Source: Prostheceraeus crozeri
Taxonomy: Eukaryota > Platyhelminthes > Polycladida > Euryleptidae
Length of the DNA: 64,000 bases
NCBI GenBank assembly: GCA_907163375.1
Contig: CAJQUW010002218.1
Coordinates: forward strand, 62,001 to 126,000
Direction: 5' to 3'
The notes under the pieces were generated by a model that was not told where the DNA came from, did not search any database, and saw only the letters and a list, made by a program, of their open reading frames with translations. Shown piece by piece: positions 12,140-24,884 of the stretch. A program made the translations under genes and the position numbers. How positions within the stretch are numbered: position 1 is the first letter of the stretch; every line of letters starts with the position of its first letter.

Positions 12140-12567
12140 CCAACTGTCCACTTTCTCCACTGTCGTTCATCATGTCACATTGACAGTAAACCACAGAACT
12201 CCTTGTTCTGTGCAGTAAACATGTCGGTTGACTCAGCGTGAATTAACTGAAAGGTGAGAAACTGCGGAAGTCAATGCAAGTTCGATGGAAGCGATCACTG
12301 TGCAACCTGATGATACAAATATAAAGATCATGAAAGATATTAGACTTAGTATCCAAAGTCAAATATTTAGACAACAGCCCAGCGACAAAACTCATTTAAC
12401 TCATTTGAAATGATTAATGGAACCGCTGAACTCTATGAATAATTGGGAAATGTGGTTCGAGCATTCGGATTATTTCTGAGCACATCAAGCTTTCGATCAG
12501 TGTAAATGGCTATCGAGCGGCGCAAGGACATGTTCGAAACCCGGGATTGAAATTCGGCTTAAAATGA
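12140..12567. other. Gap with no recognised gene
   Basis: Non-coding flank between the Harbinger MITE and the LINE fragment. The last part may be LINE sequence too decayed to read. Confidence 0.35.
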
Positions 12568-13370
12568 CATCGATACTCTCAACATCGAAATTGACAGCAT
12601 GTCACAATGGTTATCTGAGAATAGCCTATCCCTAAACATTCAAAAAACCAACGACGTTATAAACTACAGGGGTTGTTTCAAAGACTTCTTTGACGTCGAA
12701 GACCAGTTGCAAACTGTTCAATTCCAAGAGAAAATCAAATTTCTGGGAGTGATACTCGACCACTCTTTCCGTTGGAAAAGTCACATTGACTGTATCGAAA
12801 AGAAATGTGCGCAAAGAATTTATATTTTGAGAAGAATGAAGACCTTAGTGAGTGATGAGCAGTTCATGTGCATTTACTCTGCCATCATCCCTAGTTTAAT
12901 TGATTATGCCTGTCCAGCACTTATTGGTCTTTTAGCTGATGATTCGAATCGTCTTCAAAGGATACAAGGCCGATGCCTTAGGATTAAAGGAACTTCATGC
13001 ATTCTTTCGGCAACAAGTGTTGCTTCTAGGCGTAGGACTTTGGCTGCAAGCCTTTTCAGGAGTCTGAAGAGTCAAAAACGTTTATTTCAAAGATAGTAGG
13101 CCTACCTTCTCTTCTACCGTCCGGTCGGTCTTTCGTGTCATGTTGCAGAACCACATTATGTCGAAATTCTTCCTTACCACGTGTACGAGGATGTATAATG
13201 CAGTCTCATACATTTTGTGATTAAGATTGCTGTGATGAACTTCAACGTTACTTTATAATTTACTTAATCTTATGATCTTCCCTGATTTTTAAGTAGCTTG
13301 TAATTCTGATTCATTTTTATGGTTTGAATAAAACGCATCTCTTTCTCTCTCTCTAAAACTACGCAATAAA
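12568..13370 (+). mobile_element. 5'-truncated CR1/Jockey-group LINE, end of reverse transcriptase
   Basis: The frame from about 12568 to 13096 encodes the thumb and downstream part of a LINE reverse transcriptase. It shows WLSENSLSLNIQKT, then FLGVILD, a Trp-Lys-x-His-Ile step, then Ile-Pro-Ser-Leu-Ile-Asp-Tyr with the RLQRIQGRCLR helix. These follow motif C of the polymerase in CR1/Jockey/L2 elements. The catalytic part is missing. About 270 bp of 3' UTR follows, ending near an AATAAAACGC and a (CT)n tail at about 13339-13358. It is a different family from the LINE at 38.4 kb. Confidence 0.75.
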
Positions 13371-16300
13371 ACACTGTTTTAATATATGTATTTTTTATTT
13401 TATCATGCAATATAGAATTCACTTGTGCCAAGTGATGCTTTAAAACACATTCCTACCCTTGACAAGTGCATTTTGCAGTGTTTGGACGGATTTGATAGTT
13501 GTGCATTCATGCAATGATGCTCACTACTTCACCCACGAGTAGTGCAAGTGAGAAGCACAATTACCGGAACTACTGTAAATTTGTAAATAGGTATTGGATA
13601 GCTGCAATGTCGACAAAGGTACAAATTTCATTGTGATTGGAAGGCACAGGAATTGACTGAATTGACATATGCAGTAGTCTGCCAGCTAGCTCGAAGTTGT
13701 GCAGGAGCGAAGCCTCAACCTATCGTATAGCATTGTATTTCTCTTGACTACTATGAAATGCACGTCTGCACGATCAGATATATTGTCTGTAATAAATAGC
13801 ATGGATTGAAAAGCCCCATGTATTGCCAATGGAGGAATTGTGACATATTGGTTAAAACCAAGACTTTCCTGACTGCAAACTAAAGTCAAGGAGGAATATT
13901 TCGACATGTTTTGTATAGAAAGCAGGTCGCACTCTTTTTCATCTTTTTCATGAGTGGCTGTTCGAAACAGATAATCAGAGAACATCTTTTCGTAATGAAA
14001 AAAGTGAAGGAAAATCGCTATGATATTACTTAGGCCTACTTTTTGGCCAGCTGGAGTGCTCTATATGTGAATACACATGTCTGTAAAATAAGAGCATGGT
14101 GATAAAAAGTTTATTTCATACAACATCTCATAGCAGATAGAAAGAAGAAGACAAAGTTTACATTAAAAAAGTGAATTAAAGATAGCTGAATTCATTCAAG
14201 TCTCTGCACACTGGGAAACAAGACAATACACTCGTTGCCTCTCTGCATTGCAAGACTCAGACGTTGTTTCAAAAACGCTGTTGACCGAGCTTCGCCCTTG
14301 ACGTCCGCGATTCTTTTGCCTATTGCCTTGATCACCGTCAGCGCATCCATTCCCTAGGCAGCAAGTGTTTCTGCTGCAATTGGATCTAACACGCATGAAT
14401 GCTGCAGACCTTCATAATTTCTCCGCTTTTTATCCTCTGCTCGTGAAACTAACTTTCCCCCTTCGAGGTTTGAAATTTGGTTGGTTGTTTTGTGCATGGT
14501 TGGCTAGATGCTTTAGAGCATGGTTGGTTGTTTTGGGGGACACACAAGGGTCACTCTGCTTCACTCACGCGGAATTGATCTTCACTGGGAAACTTTTTAT
14601 AGACTTCGCCACTGCTTCATCTATAGAGCCATAGGAGTACCATTCAGAAATGACGCAATCATCAAAATTGATGTGAAATATGAGTATTAGGCCAATAGTA
14701 AATTTCATGTAGGAATCAACAGAAAAATGAAAACAACAATTTTAACCGCAGCGACTACTTGAATTTGATAAATATAAATATTTGAAAATCATCTTTGCTA
14801 AAATAGATGGCGGATTTATCGCCGCTAAAAAGACATCAGATTGATGGGAGTTTCCACACTTGATCAATTTAAACACTTTGTTGTAATCTGATCCTGAAGT
14901 ATCAGTAAAATCTATTTTTCAATTTGCTTTAGTACTCGCATAATTTTCTTTAAAATAGGTTGAAATTTTTCTTCATCAACATGTTCATTCAATACAGCAA
15001 CATCGCCTCAATCTACCCTCTCATCAATTTTCTTTAGTTATCCGATACTTGACGTATGATATTAAAAGTCAATTTTATCATGATACAGTACATGTACCTT
15101 ACAGACCACATAATATCCGAACTCTATAAAATGGGACCATTATGTTTATTCTGACTTGAATTCTCGCACTAATATGCTTATTTTCTTTCCGATTTGATGT
15201 GTTAACGTCCCAATTAGTCGCATCATTCCATGATTATTTTGTCATAAGACTACCACTTGCCATGAAACGTGCACTTCCTTTCAATGTCCAGTCGAATTTC
15301 CTATATTTTCTTTACGTGGATGTGCAATACAGATTCCATGCTTGTTTAAACATGAATCCCGTTATTCATCCCAGTTCGAATTTCATGTGTTTACTATCTT
15401 TCTCATGCTTTATTCTGTTGTCCTCCTTTCTGGTCACCGAAGACGGTGAACATCCCTATCTCTTTATATTCTATCCACTGTCTTTGTTGGTCACCGTTAA
15501 AAGACGCATTTTTATTTCTAACAATATTTTTGTGCTTTAAACAGAACTGCAGCTGACAATGGCGAGCATTGATCGTCATTCAATTCATTATTCAATCTGC
15601 TCAGTTTTCGCAGCAGCAATACACCATGACTAACAATGCCCGTCATTGTCATTTAGAAGAGTGTGGAGATTAAGAGAACTTGTTAGTTGAGGGAATTATT
15701 TTATGACGAGCACCGCTCGTCATCGCGGCTTAACTGTTGATATTGGCGGTTGATCACTTTTTTCACTGTGTGTACATCGTCGCAATGTAATTATCGAATA
15801 AATTTCAAAGGGATTTCACTTTTCAATTTCACACACCTCTTTATCCCTATAAACGTATCCTGTGACTGTATTTTACAGTCAATCTCATTTTTCGATTGGA
15901 ATGACGAATATTTGCTGCCGATATGACATTTTAATGTTCGCTTTCTGCGAAGGTTAAAACTGTTATTCTAGCTTTGAGGCGAAGCTTCGAAAAGGTTCCA
16001 AATCAGACTAATGACTTATTTTACATATTAGAAATGACAGTTTTTGCAATTCTTTATGTCTGTGTATGTACGGCATTTTCGATATGATGATATCGCAGAT
16101 GCATCATTTAAATTATTGCAAAATCATTAATACAACCCAGCAAAGTTGAATAGATATACGGTATATTGAATAGAGTCATGATGTCGAATTGCATTATACA
16201 CAAGCGGCGCATAGAAGACGGGTTCTGATAATAGCCAGCTGACAATATGCCTTGCTGTCATGATATCTTAATAGTGTCTCAGCAAAAGTAAATTGTTAGC

Positions 16301-16837
16301 AACCATTAAACATAATAAGAAGAATTTAGCAAATGCATCGAGACCTGGATAATTTGATGTTTCAAGAACTACTCTAATAAAAGATTATTTTTTAGCGACA
16401 ACGGTAATAATGATCAACATGATTAGATCACCATTAGAAACAAGTGTGTATGTCATTGAGGAATCAACAGATCGTTGGCGACGTTTAATGAAATTTCTTA
16501 TCGTGCGTCCGAACATGTCGAGAGGAAACTTGACGCCAATTCTTCTTCAGATCGCCTTCCAAGAACATTGAAGTCTGGAAAAACAACTCCAGGTTTCTAG
16601 TGACTTTTTCACAAGGGGACCAAAGCCAATAGCCACATGGCATTAAGTTCACAGTTTTTGGGGTTGCGGACCACCAAATTGGTCCTTATCGTTCATTCAT
16701 TCTTCTGCGAAGATGCTCGTCCACTCACGAGAGGTCGTTGTATAGCACTTGCTGCTAAATCCAGTGAGTGCCGGCTCCATTTGTTAAATTATGAACTTCA
16801 CAACGGCTATTACCGTCAATCACTTCCCGTGATAAGT
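13371..16837. other. Gap with no recognised gene
   Basis: Several unassigned open frames (13686-13985 minus, 14365-14634 plus, 15199-15540 plus) lack family motifs. A perfect 8-bp hairpin, TGACGAGC/GCTCGTCA with a 3-base loop, lies at 15704-15722. A short inverted repeat (TGACAATG arms) lies at about 15555-15651, perhaps a small MITE remnant. Confidence 0.4.
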
Positions 16838-16955
16838 AATGGATAGAGGATGGCTATACGATTCTCTCAAATACTGGGCTAAAGCCCTCGGGATTCATCA
16901 AATAATTTCCCTCTCTACACCCCAGAGAATCGCATAGCCATCCTCTATCCATTTC
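16838..16955. repeat. Foldback: ~30-bp inverted arms
   Basis: The left arm, beginning AATGGATAGAGGATGGCTAT at about 16839, is mirrored by AGAGAATCGCATAGCCATCC... ending near 16952, with only one or two differences. The loop is about 55 bp. A second, looser pair (CCAGATTATTTGG near 16970 and AATAATCTGG near 17085) lies just outside. No gene is associated. Confidence 0.6.
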
Positions 16956-17317
16956 AAAGTATGCCAGATTATTTGGACCATAGACATCCGCGATAGAATC
17001 CCTCTCTACCAAGATTTTCCCTAGGAACAAATTTTATCAGATATAGAAGGGAATCTGAAATACGATTCTACAACTATGTAATAATCTGGTATAGGCTACT
17101 CTATGTTGGTAGAGCTCATTCCTCCTTTTCCGATGCAGATGCATGCCCGAACAGCCTGCATTTCAATCTTTTCCAGATCCTCACTCTGACATTTAGAATC
17201 AGAGCAATTAGAATATGAAGTAACAAAACAGAGCACGAAAATATTCGACTGTTTCGCTGATTTCTATACGGCAAATGTCTAATAACCAATGTGATCATAC
17301 GAATATTTCGATGAAAA

Positions 17318-17349
17318 TTTATCTTGCCCTCCCAGAAGGGCAAGATAAA
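17318..17349. repeat. Perfect hairpin, TTTATCTTGCCCT / AGGGCAAGATAAA
   Basis: A 13-bp perfect stem closes a 6-base loop. It could be the fused tip of a foldback element, as GGGCAAGA-like words recur near 17430. No transcript evidence can be read from the sequence. Confidence 0.6.
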
Positions 17350-20300
17350 AATTATTGCCCTGCGATATTTTTCATATAATGGCAGATTAGCTTCACAGAT
17401 TTAGAGGATAAGCTATTCTATGAATCCAGCGGGCAAGAAAGTCGTAGAAACCTCGTCCGCTTCATGGCATCGGATTTCTGCATTTTCTTACCCTTCTGGC
17501 TTCGAAAAATATTTACACCTATTATCATTTGAAGCTGGGACATTCCCATAACGACGTCTAAATGTTTCATAATTTTAATAAACTTATAGTTAATAAGACT
17601 TAAGGTTTGTCCTTAAGAGGACAGGTGGTGCGTTCCCACCGGCAGACATTAAACGTTCAAGGTGTGTCAAACTTTTGACTATCCTAGGACTACATTTTAG
17701 AGCCAAACTTGACGAGATCGGTGTGGAGGACCTTCCCACTAGTCCATTTTTCAATCAGCGCTTCTAAAGCGGGGCTGGACCTTACCCCTAATGGTCCTTT
17801 GACTTGTGATCCTCGACAAATGCATGAATGCATGAAGGTCTTTAAGCACAAAGACTTGACGGATCTGATTGTGTGCCGGGCGGACCTCCCCATGGCAGCG
17901 CCTGTTCATGGAGTAATGCTGCTTTCGATATACTTGAGCGCTCTAGTCAATTAATATTGTATGCATCGGATTTCTGTGATTCGAATAGCAGCATTGAAAT
18001 ACACTAAGTCATAGTTCAGGTTTGAAAGCTCCTATCATATATGAATTACTCGAAAACAATCAGTGCAATCAATAATTCTTGGACTTGGCAATTCATTTGT
18101 CCGTTTCAATGAAGTTGGGGATGCACAACAAAGCCAGTTCTGAGAAGAGTCTTTGGTTGCAATTGCAACATGCAACATGCAAGACCGCATTATTCAACTC
18201 CCCAGTATTAAAAACGCAGAGTTTAGCAACCCATGCAGAAAGCAACTTCCTCTTGATTCGCAGACACAATGGCAAAATAATTAAAATAGGAAGCTGGAAT
18301 TAGACAGTTTGAGAAAAATCCAAATGTCAAACACAGATAGATGGTGCTAGCTTTTAGATGTGTTTGCTCAGGAACTAAGATACACAACTTTTACAGTTAA
18401 CAGCGCACTCATCACAGATTAGCACACTATTCAAATCTAGCAGATTTTGTGTAATAAATTCATTCAATCTACATGATCGCAACTTGTATTAACAAAATTC
18501 ATTATGAGAAAGTTCATTATTTCTGATTTGAGTTTACCAGTTACTTTGAATGAGTGGTTAAAACAATAACAATCTGCTCATTCTGCAAATGTGAGGAATC
18601 ATCCTATCTTCCCCTTCTAACTTTCTCAAATTTCAATATTTAACCTTACCCATCCCATACAGCCGCATGCACTTAAATAAAAAGTTGATCGTTCAATGAC
18701 ATATTCAATGATTAATAAAATTGATATATTCACTGGTAGTTGTATACAGGATGCATGACTAATGCATAACTGATCTAGACTTGTAGCTCATCAAGTGTTG
18801 TAGTTTGTCAATGTGTTTTGTAGTTAGTTAACAGTTACAGCTAAATGCTGCATGTATTTTGCCTCTGAACATGGTTAAAAGTAATCACAACAGGCGAAAG
18901 TGTTTACTATTGATAATATGCATTGTTTACAATTTCAATATTCATTAAATTCAATTCATTCAGACGCTTTTTCGACTATGTAATATGCCTGACCTGGTCA
19001 AAATGTGACATCAGCAATTAATTTTGATTGAACACTAAAAGTGCGATTCTCACCTACTCCGCTGCAAAAACAAAAGCATCATTTAAACAGGACTATTTAT
19101 TTCAATGCTACTTTCAAAATCTATATTGGGGTCTGAGCAATAAAATTTTAGATTGATGGCTACATGTATGAATAAAAGGAACCTAACTTACTTGGTAAAT
19201 AAACATCTAGGCCAACGCATGTGGAACAATAGAGAATATATCAAATTAATTCATCTGGACTTTGTCGAAAGAAATGTGCATCGAGCTAAAAACAAGTCAC
19301 TTTGGTTAGATCAGGTTAAGAAAGTATTTTGATTCTCTGTCCGCAAATTTCAAGCAGAGGATTTTTTAGTGGCAGGTTTCTTAGAATTTCTAATGTTTGA
19401 AGTATTTTTATACTTAATTTGTTGTGAATTGATACTGGCACAAGCCTATACAATTTTTCCGTTTGTTAAATAAGTTTTCATTTATTAATGGCGACAATGT
19501 GCATAGAAATTAGTAACAGTAAAACCTCTTGACTGGAACTTCATACAATAAACTGGTACATAAATCGCACATAAATTTCACTCAGATACACTTGTCAACG
19601 ACTGCATCATTGGCTTGGAATAAGTGACATGTGTAATTCTAAACTTCAATTGATCATTTATGCCCCAACTTAGTTCTTTCGCATGTGCCGCAACCTTGAG
19701 ATAGACTTCAGATAAACAATTCATTTCTATGGCAGTGCATAGGCCTTGTCGTTGACGTCTGCTACTTTTCAATAACGGCATTTCACGTTGAATAACAGCA
19801 AATGTCGGCCATATCTCTCATGAATAGAAAACTGTTAAATGATGATTGAAATTTGTCCGTTAATTGTCCATTTCGCACTCGATAACTGACCCGCCGCCAA
19901 AATGAATGTTCCGTGGCAAAGACGCATAATTTTTGAAATTGATGGACAACGCATTGTTGATGCGCATCTTGATGAGCAATCTTTTGGAATTGCAATCTTG
20001 GATTCTTAGTCATTATTGAATAATTTGAAAAATTGCATGACAACTTCTTTGATTTCATGTTTGCGACCTCTCATGATGAATCGTCCCTTTCATTATAGCA
20101 TAAAGCCATAAAAAGGATTCCTTTTTTGGTCAAGGTTATGTGCCAAACTGACCAACCCACTTGCCATTTGTCCTTGAATTGCGAATTGAGAAGCTCCCCT
20201 GCTGTCTGCGTGGAGGAAATCCATCTGCTGTAATGGATTATTGACCGAATTTTTCGTGTCACTAGAAGTCCATGTGACCTTCGATAAAATTTGAAGAAAA

Positions 20301-21049
20301 TAATACATCTCATACACAACTGCCCATACCAAAACTCAAAGAAGCTGTTGGTGCATATGTTTCCAGATTAAAGTTCATGTGGTTCTCATCTAACCACGTG
20401 ACCACTTCTGTCTATACGGCATAAACTGTAAATTCATACGAGAAAAGCAATTTTGTCCTCATCCATGGAGATGATGCTTCTCAAGAATAACAATACAGCA
20501 TTCAGCACAGATGTGATATATTTTTCTGCTAAGTATCAAAGAAATAGGCCTATTGGCTCGAAAGTTTTGAGGACAAACCTCTAAATTGGATGCAATGTTC
20601 ATCTTGGCAAAGACAATGGTTCTTAGCATATCGTATCATCAGTATAAAGTCTTCTTGCTGATTGGTGTCTTTGAATTGCTTTCCATCACGTGGCTTCAAC
20701 ATAGCCAACACGATCACAATTTCATTCGGGCGACCACATCCCAATTCAAAAATTAGGGTTCGTGAAGACGAAAGAGTTTGTGATAATTTGAAGCGCTGTC
20801 ACTTCCGGCCCACCATGCGTACGGGTATTTGGAAGAAGGGTAGGTCCTATTTTCAAGCTATCGCTGTATCCAACGTGACACTATTGCCAGTACCATAGAG
20901 TAAGTATATATAGGTAGAGTGTCCTGTAGAGTTTTTGCGGAGATTACGTTCCTGCGGTCCAAAAAATTATTTGAGCAGTTTTAAAAAAGTCAAAATTTTG
21001 AAAATTTATATACTACCGACATGGAAGCCCCTTTATAAGTAGTATGAAG
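17350..21049. other. Gap with no recognised gene
   Basis: Two mutually overlapping opposite-strand frames (17690-17893 and 17709-17954) and a cluster of minus-strand frames (19578-20744) were examined. They show no conserved motif that I can defend. The 19.6-20.7 kb cluster could be a decayed transposase, but this is not supported well enough to call. Confidence 0.35.
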
Positions 21050-21530
21050 CAAGTTGGATATCAAAGGGAATGAATATATGCTAATAAGCATCCTAACTAA
21101 GCGGAAATGAAGCTGATTATCAAGGGAATTTCATGATCAGCATTGTAATGGCAGATTTCATGAAAAAGTTGCGATATTATTCGTGCTTTCTTTTTTAATT
21201 CAATGCTCACCGGCATGATTTTATGTTTCACTAAATTCATGTTTCATTTCTTGAATCTGAGTAGTGATGTGAACCCATTTACATCTTTCAAAGTCAATTG
21301 AAATCGTTGTCTTTGATTATCTGATTTTGATTTGCAAGTGGCAGGTCGTTTATGATATGGTCTCGCGTAAGAAGATTCTCCTGAGGTTCAGCATAAAAGC
21401 AATAGCAGGTCATCGAGTTGCTAATTTATCAAACATTACCTCTCCAAGGCTGTCATAACACGGACGATCTATAAAATAATATCATTTCCTTCTGCTCTAT
21501 GCTATCATGATCAGGCAATTCCGTTGTAAT
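21050..21530 (+). repeat. Dispersed repeat, copy 2 (partner at 5560-6290)
   Basis: It shares ordered blocks with 5560-6290, for example AACTAAGCGGAAATGAAGCTGATTAT-like sequence near 21095 and CACGGACGATCTATAAAAT near 21455. Between these blocks it is about 250 bp shorter than copy 1. The class is unknown. Confidence 0.5.
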
Positions 21531-22262
21531 TTCTTCAAAACAGCAAAAATGTGCATCACACATTTGGTGCCAATACCACCTGTATCTCACTTGAGTTCAT
21601 TTAATAAAATCGAAAGTGTATACAAATTGGGGATAAGATTTGGTGTTAATTATGCTAGAGATAACATATAATGAAAAACGTTTGACAAAAACAAAAAAGC
21701 AAAAATATTAATTAGATTTTAGTATGTAAAAAAAAGCAAATTATCAAATTGGTCATATCCCATTCATCAAAAAAAATAAATAAAACAACATGATTATGAA
21801 TATAAATGAAAAGGAGAAAGGAACCTTAAATTATGCGCGACTTCCCGGACACCCGGTACTTACTCTATGGCCAGTACCTTTGGCAGCATCATGAACATCA
21901 AGTCTGGCTGCACGCAAGACATGAATGCCGTTTCGATTTTGTCAGATCATGTATGTACATAACTCGTCGAAAGTCAGGAGATCATCCCTGCCGTTCAAGA
22001 TAAAGATGATGACACGACTTGCATGGTCAGTGACGCTGCTTGGACAATGCTGAAAATATCAGACAGTTGGAAGCAAAGAAATCCGACCTTTCACTTTGTT
22101 TTAATTGGTGACATTAAAATGGAGAATAGGGGTTTCTTGATGATCATTTTATCCGATCATCTAGGCACCGATTATGGTCGTGGCTAGATCGTAAATAGAA
22201 TCAAATTACTGAAGCATGCAACAGTTGTAGATTCTCGCCGCAAGGTGATGCGTTGTAAGTTA

Positions 22263-23383
22263 CAGATTGTTTCATAAAAAATGGATCACCCTTAAACATC
22301 GCCTTAACTTCAATTTTGTCTAACTCCGCCAAACTTGAACGAATTTCTCTGAAATTTGGAAGATATGTCAGTTGTGCTTACTAATATCATTGTTGAAAAT
22401 TTCAAGCATGAATATTGAGTTGTTTTCCTGTTATAGATAAAAAAGTAGTAGATAATTTGATCTTCATTTAGCAATATTACACAAAATCATACCTCACCCT
22501 TATAAAATTACATTTGTTTCCTTTGTTATGTAATATGTTGTTCTACAAGCCAAAAGCTATCAAGCAAAACAAAAATAAAGAAAATCGATCAATCAGAGCC
22601 AGTATAGCAACATTATTCATCAACAATAATATAACTGCTACATGTGATTAACTGGACTTCATGTTCCATAGCTTCCTGACTTCGTTGCGGTGGTGTTGGC
22701 AGCACTCCTGATTGCTTTCAGCTAGAAATCTATCTCTTACCGGTTGAAAACAATACAAAGCACAAATGAACAATAACGAGATCGCATTCACAAAAGGCAA
22801 AGTGTCAGGGTTTTCTTTGCGAGCTACAAGCAAGCGACTAAGTGTTCCTTACACAAATGTGCATCGATGGCATAATGATGATTTTCGACTCTGTCGTAAA
22901 GAGGGCTCTGGCCGTCCACGCAAAACATCCAAACGTAGAGACCGCCTAATTTTGAGATTTGTTAAAGTTGATCCAAGTCTCTCGTTAACTGAGATGGCTG
23001 CACTAGACTCGTCTATGATCTGAATCCCATAGAAAATGTATGGAGTATTCTAAAACGTAACGTTCGTCGTTCACTGCTACCTACAGATGGCGTATCACAA
23101 CTTACGTCACTGTTAAAAAGAGAGTGGAGAAAGTTAGATCAGTCAAAAATCAACGATATCATCGAATCAATGCCTAGACGAATTTGTAATGTCATTGACA
23201 ATAAGGGTAGGGCCACAAAATGTTAGCTTCTTAAGAACCGTTACTGTATCATAGCTTATCAGATTATATAAGGACATTTAAATATATTAGGGACATGAAA
23301 TAACATGAAAAATGCTTTCTGTATCATACTTATGCATTATTTAGTCAAATTTTAGGATGATCCACTTTTTATGAAACGGACTG
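22263..23383 (+). mobile_element. Tc1/mariner element, internally deleted
   Basis: The terminal inverted repeats are about 30 bp. The left begins CAGATTGTTTCATAAAAAAT and the right, read inward, begins CAGTCCGTTTCATAAAAAGT. Both continue to GGATCAYCCT. TA dinucleotides flank both ends (22261-22262 and 23384-23385), the mariner target-site signature. The 1121-bp copy encodes the start and end of the transposase but not the middle, so it cannot be autonomous. Confidence 0.85.
22766..23227 (+). pseudogene. Tc1/mariner transposase remnant with the catalytic core deleted
   Basis: The first ~80 codons (22766 to ~23015) encode a paired-like helix-turn-helix DNA-binding region, ending with a GSGRPRKTSKRR basic GRPRK hook and a second helix. 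Immediately afterwards, in another frame, comes DLNPIENVW (from 23020), the motif around the last catalytic acidic residue of Tc1 transposases. It is followed by a normal C-terminal helix region to a stop at about 23225. The two first catalytic aspartates and about 150 residues between them are absent, and the junction changes frame. The copy must have been moved, if at all, by a transposase made elsewhere. Confidence 0.8.
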
Positions 23384-23433
23384 TATTTTATCAAAATGCT
23401 TTTATATGTGGAGGGAAATGATAACAATTTGCA

Positions 23434-23600
23434 AAGTGCGCTAATAGACTGCCGGTATCCTCCAGGCAGTCACTGGAAGCCGCCACCGTATAGGCACCGC
23501 TGTTGTCATGACAGCACATGTCCACGACACTTTGTATTCAGTGTCGATTTTCGTTCTAGTTCTTTATTGCTACAGAGTGTCGGATTTCTATGGTTGGAAG
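23434..23600 (+). repeat. Dispersed repeat, copy 1 (partner at 56820-56975)
   Basis: Shared with 56820-56975 in the same orientation: GACTGCCGG/AGCTGCCAGG, CACTGGAAGCCGCCACCG/AACTGGAAGCCGTCATCG and a common end ATAGAGTGTCGGA-like near 23575. Roughly 75% alike by eye. The class is unknown. Confidence 0.5.
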
Positions 23601-24884
23601 ATCTGAAATGTGGTGGTGGCGAAAGATGCTGCGAATAAGCAATGTTGGAAGACGTTTAAGCAAGAGATTACGTGAGAAGGCTGGAGCACAAAGCGAAAGA
23701 GAACTTGGTGCTTTCTACGCAATGGCAATGGGCGAGTTGGGCCATCCGATGAGATCAGATTTACAGGTCTGTCTCAACTGTTGTCGAGGGTTTCGTGGTG
23801 GCTAAGCGCCGATACAAAATCCACACCGGGGCCAAGCTCTCTCTATCTCATTCTGCCTCTCTCGTTTTGAAAATAAATTGATGATTTTCAATTTTCAAAT
23901 TCTCGCTCTTTCATAATGCCTGTCATCCACTGAGACTACTACCAAACGCGCAACTTGCACTTCCTCTCACAGTCACATTGAATATCCTGTTTCTTCTTTC
24001 ACGTCACTAAACGTTCTATGCAGTACTTGCATTCAATGTTTGTTTAAACTTTTGTGCTTGGAATCTTGTTCTGCTCATCTTTTTACTGGATATTGCTGGC
24101 TGATCTGACTGGTGTCGGGTCGGTACTGCGCACCGGTCAAAATTTGTACACCTGAGTTGCTATGCTATAACAGCCACTATGCCTTTCATTGAAATACTTC
24201 CTCGGTATGAGTCTTTATAAATGAGCATCTTCATCCAATCATTAAAGAGTTGAGGATTGTTGATTCGTGTGTTGTTTTTCCATGACTTTATTGTTGTCTT
24301 TTATCATTTTGGCAATTACGAGTCTATTCATCTCAACGAGTTACATCCATGTGCTATCTATTACAAGTGTTATGTATGACCTGAAGATCTTATCTTTAGA
24401 AAAACATAATATTATCTTCTTTGTCGATCATTGACTCACGGATGGTCCAGCGTAGTCGAGCTTCTTGTATGGGAGATGCTCAGATGGTATGCCAATTGTG
24501 AGAAACAGAGGCCCAATAATAAAGGAAATTACTTTGGCAGGATACAAATGTGATGTTGTTGCCCGCTTCTGCTAATTGGGAGACATTTTGGATTCCGGCG
24601 GTAGAACGCAGGCAGCTGTGACTGCGTGAATTCAATTAAGGTGGAAGAAATTCCGAGAGCTATCGCCTATCCTGACAAGCCTACTCTATACTGGATGAAA
24701 GAAGAGATTCGGGCGTCAGAGCCTGCAAGACTAACGAATGTGAGGCATGGGCTATGAATATGAAGGCTGTAGATAATATTAGAATGCTGAAGGATGATCA
24801 GATGGATGTGTTGAGCATCTCTGACAATAGAGTAGTCAGAAAAGACCTTATGGCGCTCCTGAGTCTGAAATCGATCGATTAGGG
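23601..24884. other. Gap with no recognised gene
   Basis: A 71-residue frame at 23590-23805 starts with a Trp-rich stretch (EMWWWRKMLRIS) that resembles an RTE-type LINE motif, but nothing around it supports a LINE. The remainder is plain non-coding DNA. Confidence 0.35.

Noticed and set aside
15199-15540. 113-residue hydrophobic plus-strand frame
   Set aside because: No signal, domain or splice context. It shares some words with non-coding DNA at 23950-24090, so it is more likely part of a repeat.
17690-17954. Overlapping open frames on both strands
   Set aside because: Mirror-image open frames in one stretch with no motif are typical of chance composition.
19578-20744. Series of minus-strand frames that might be a decayed transposase
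   Set aside because: I could not find a DDE, GRPRK, BED or other diagnostic motif, nor terminal inverted repeats around them.
23590-23805. A frame starting with EMWWWRKMLRIS, like an RTE-type LINE motif
   Set aside because: No other LINE motif precedes or follows in any frame, and the match is only about ten residues long.
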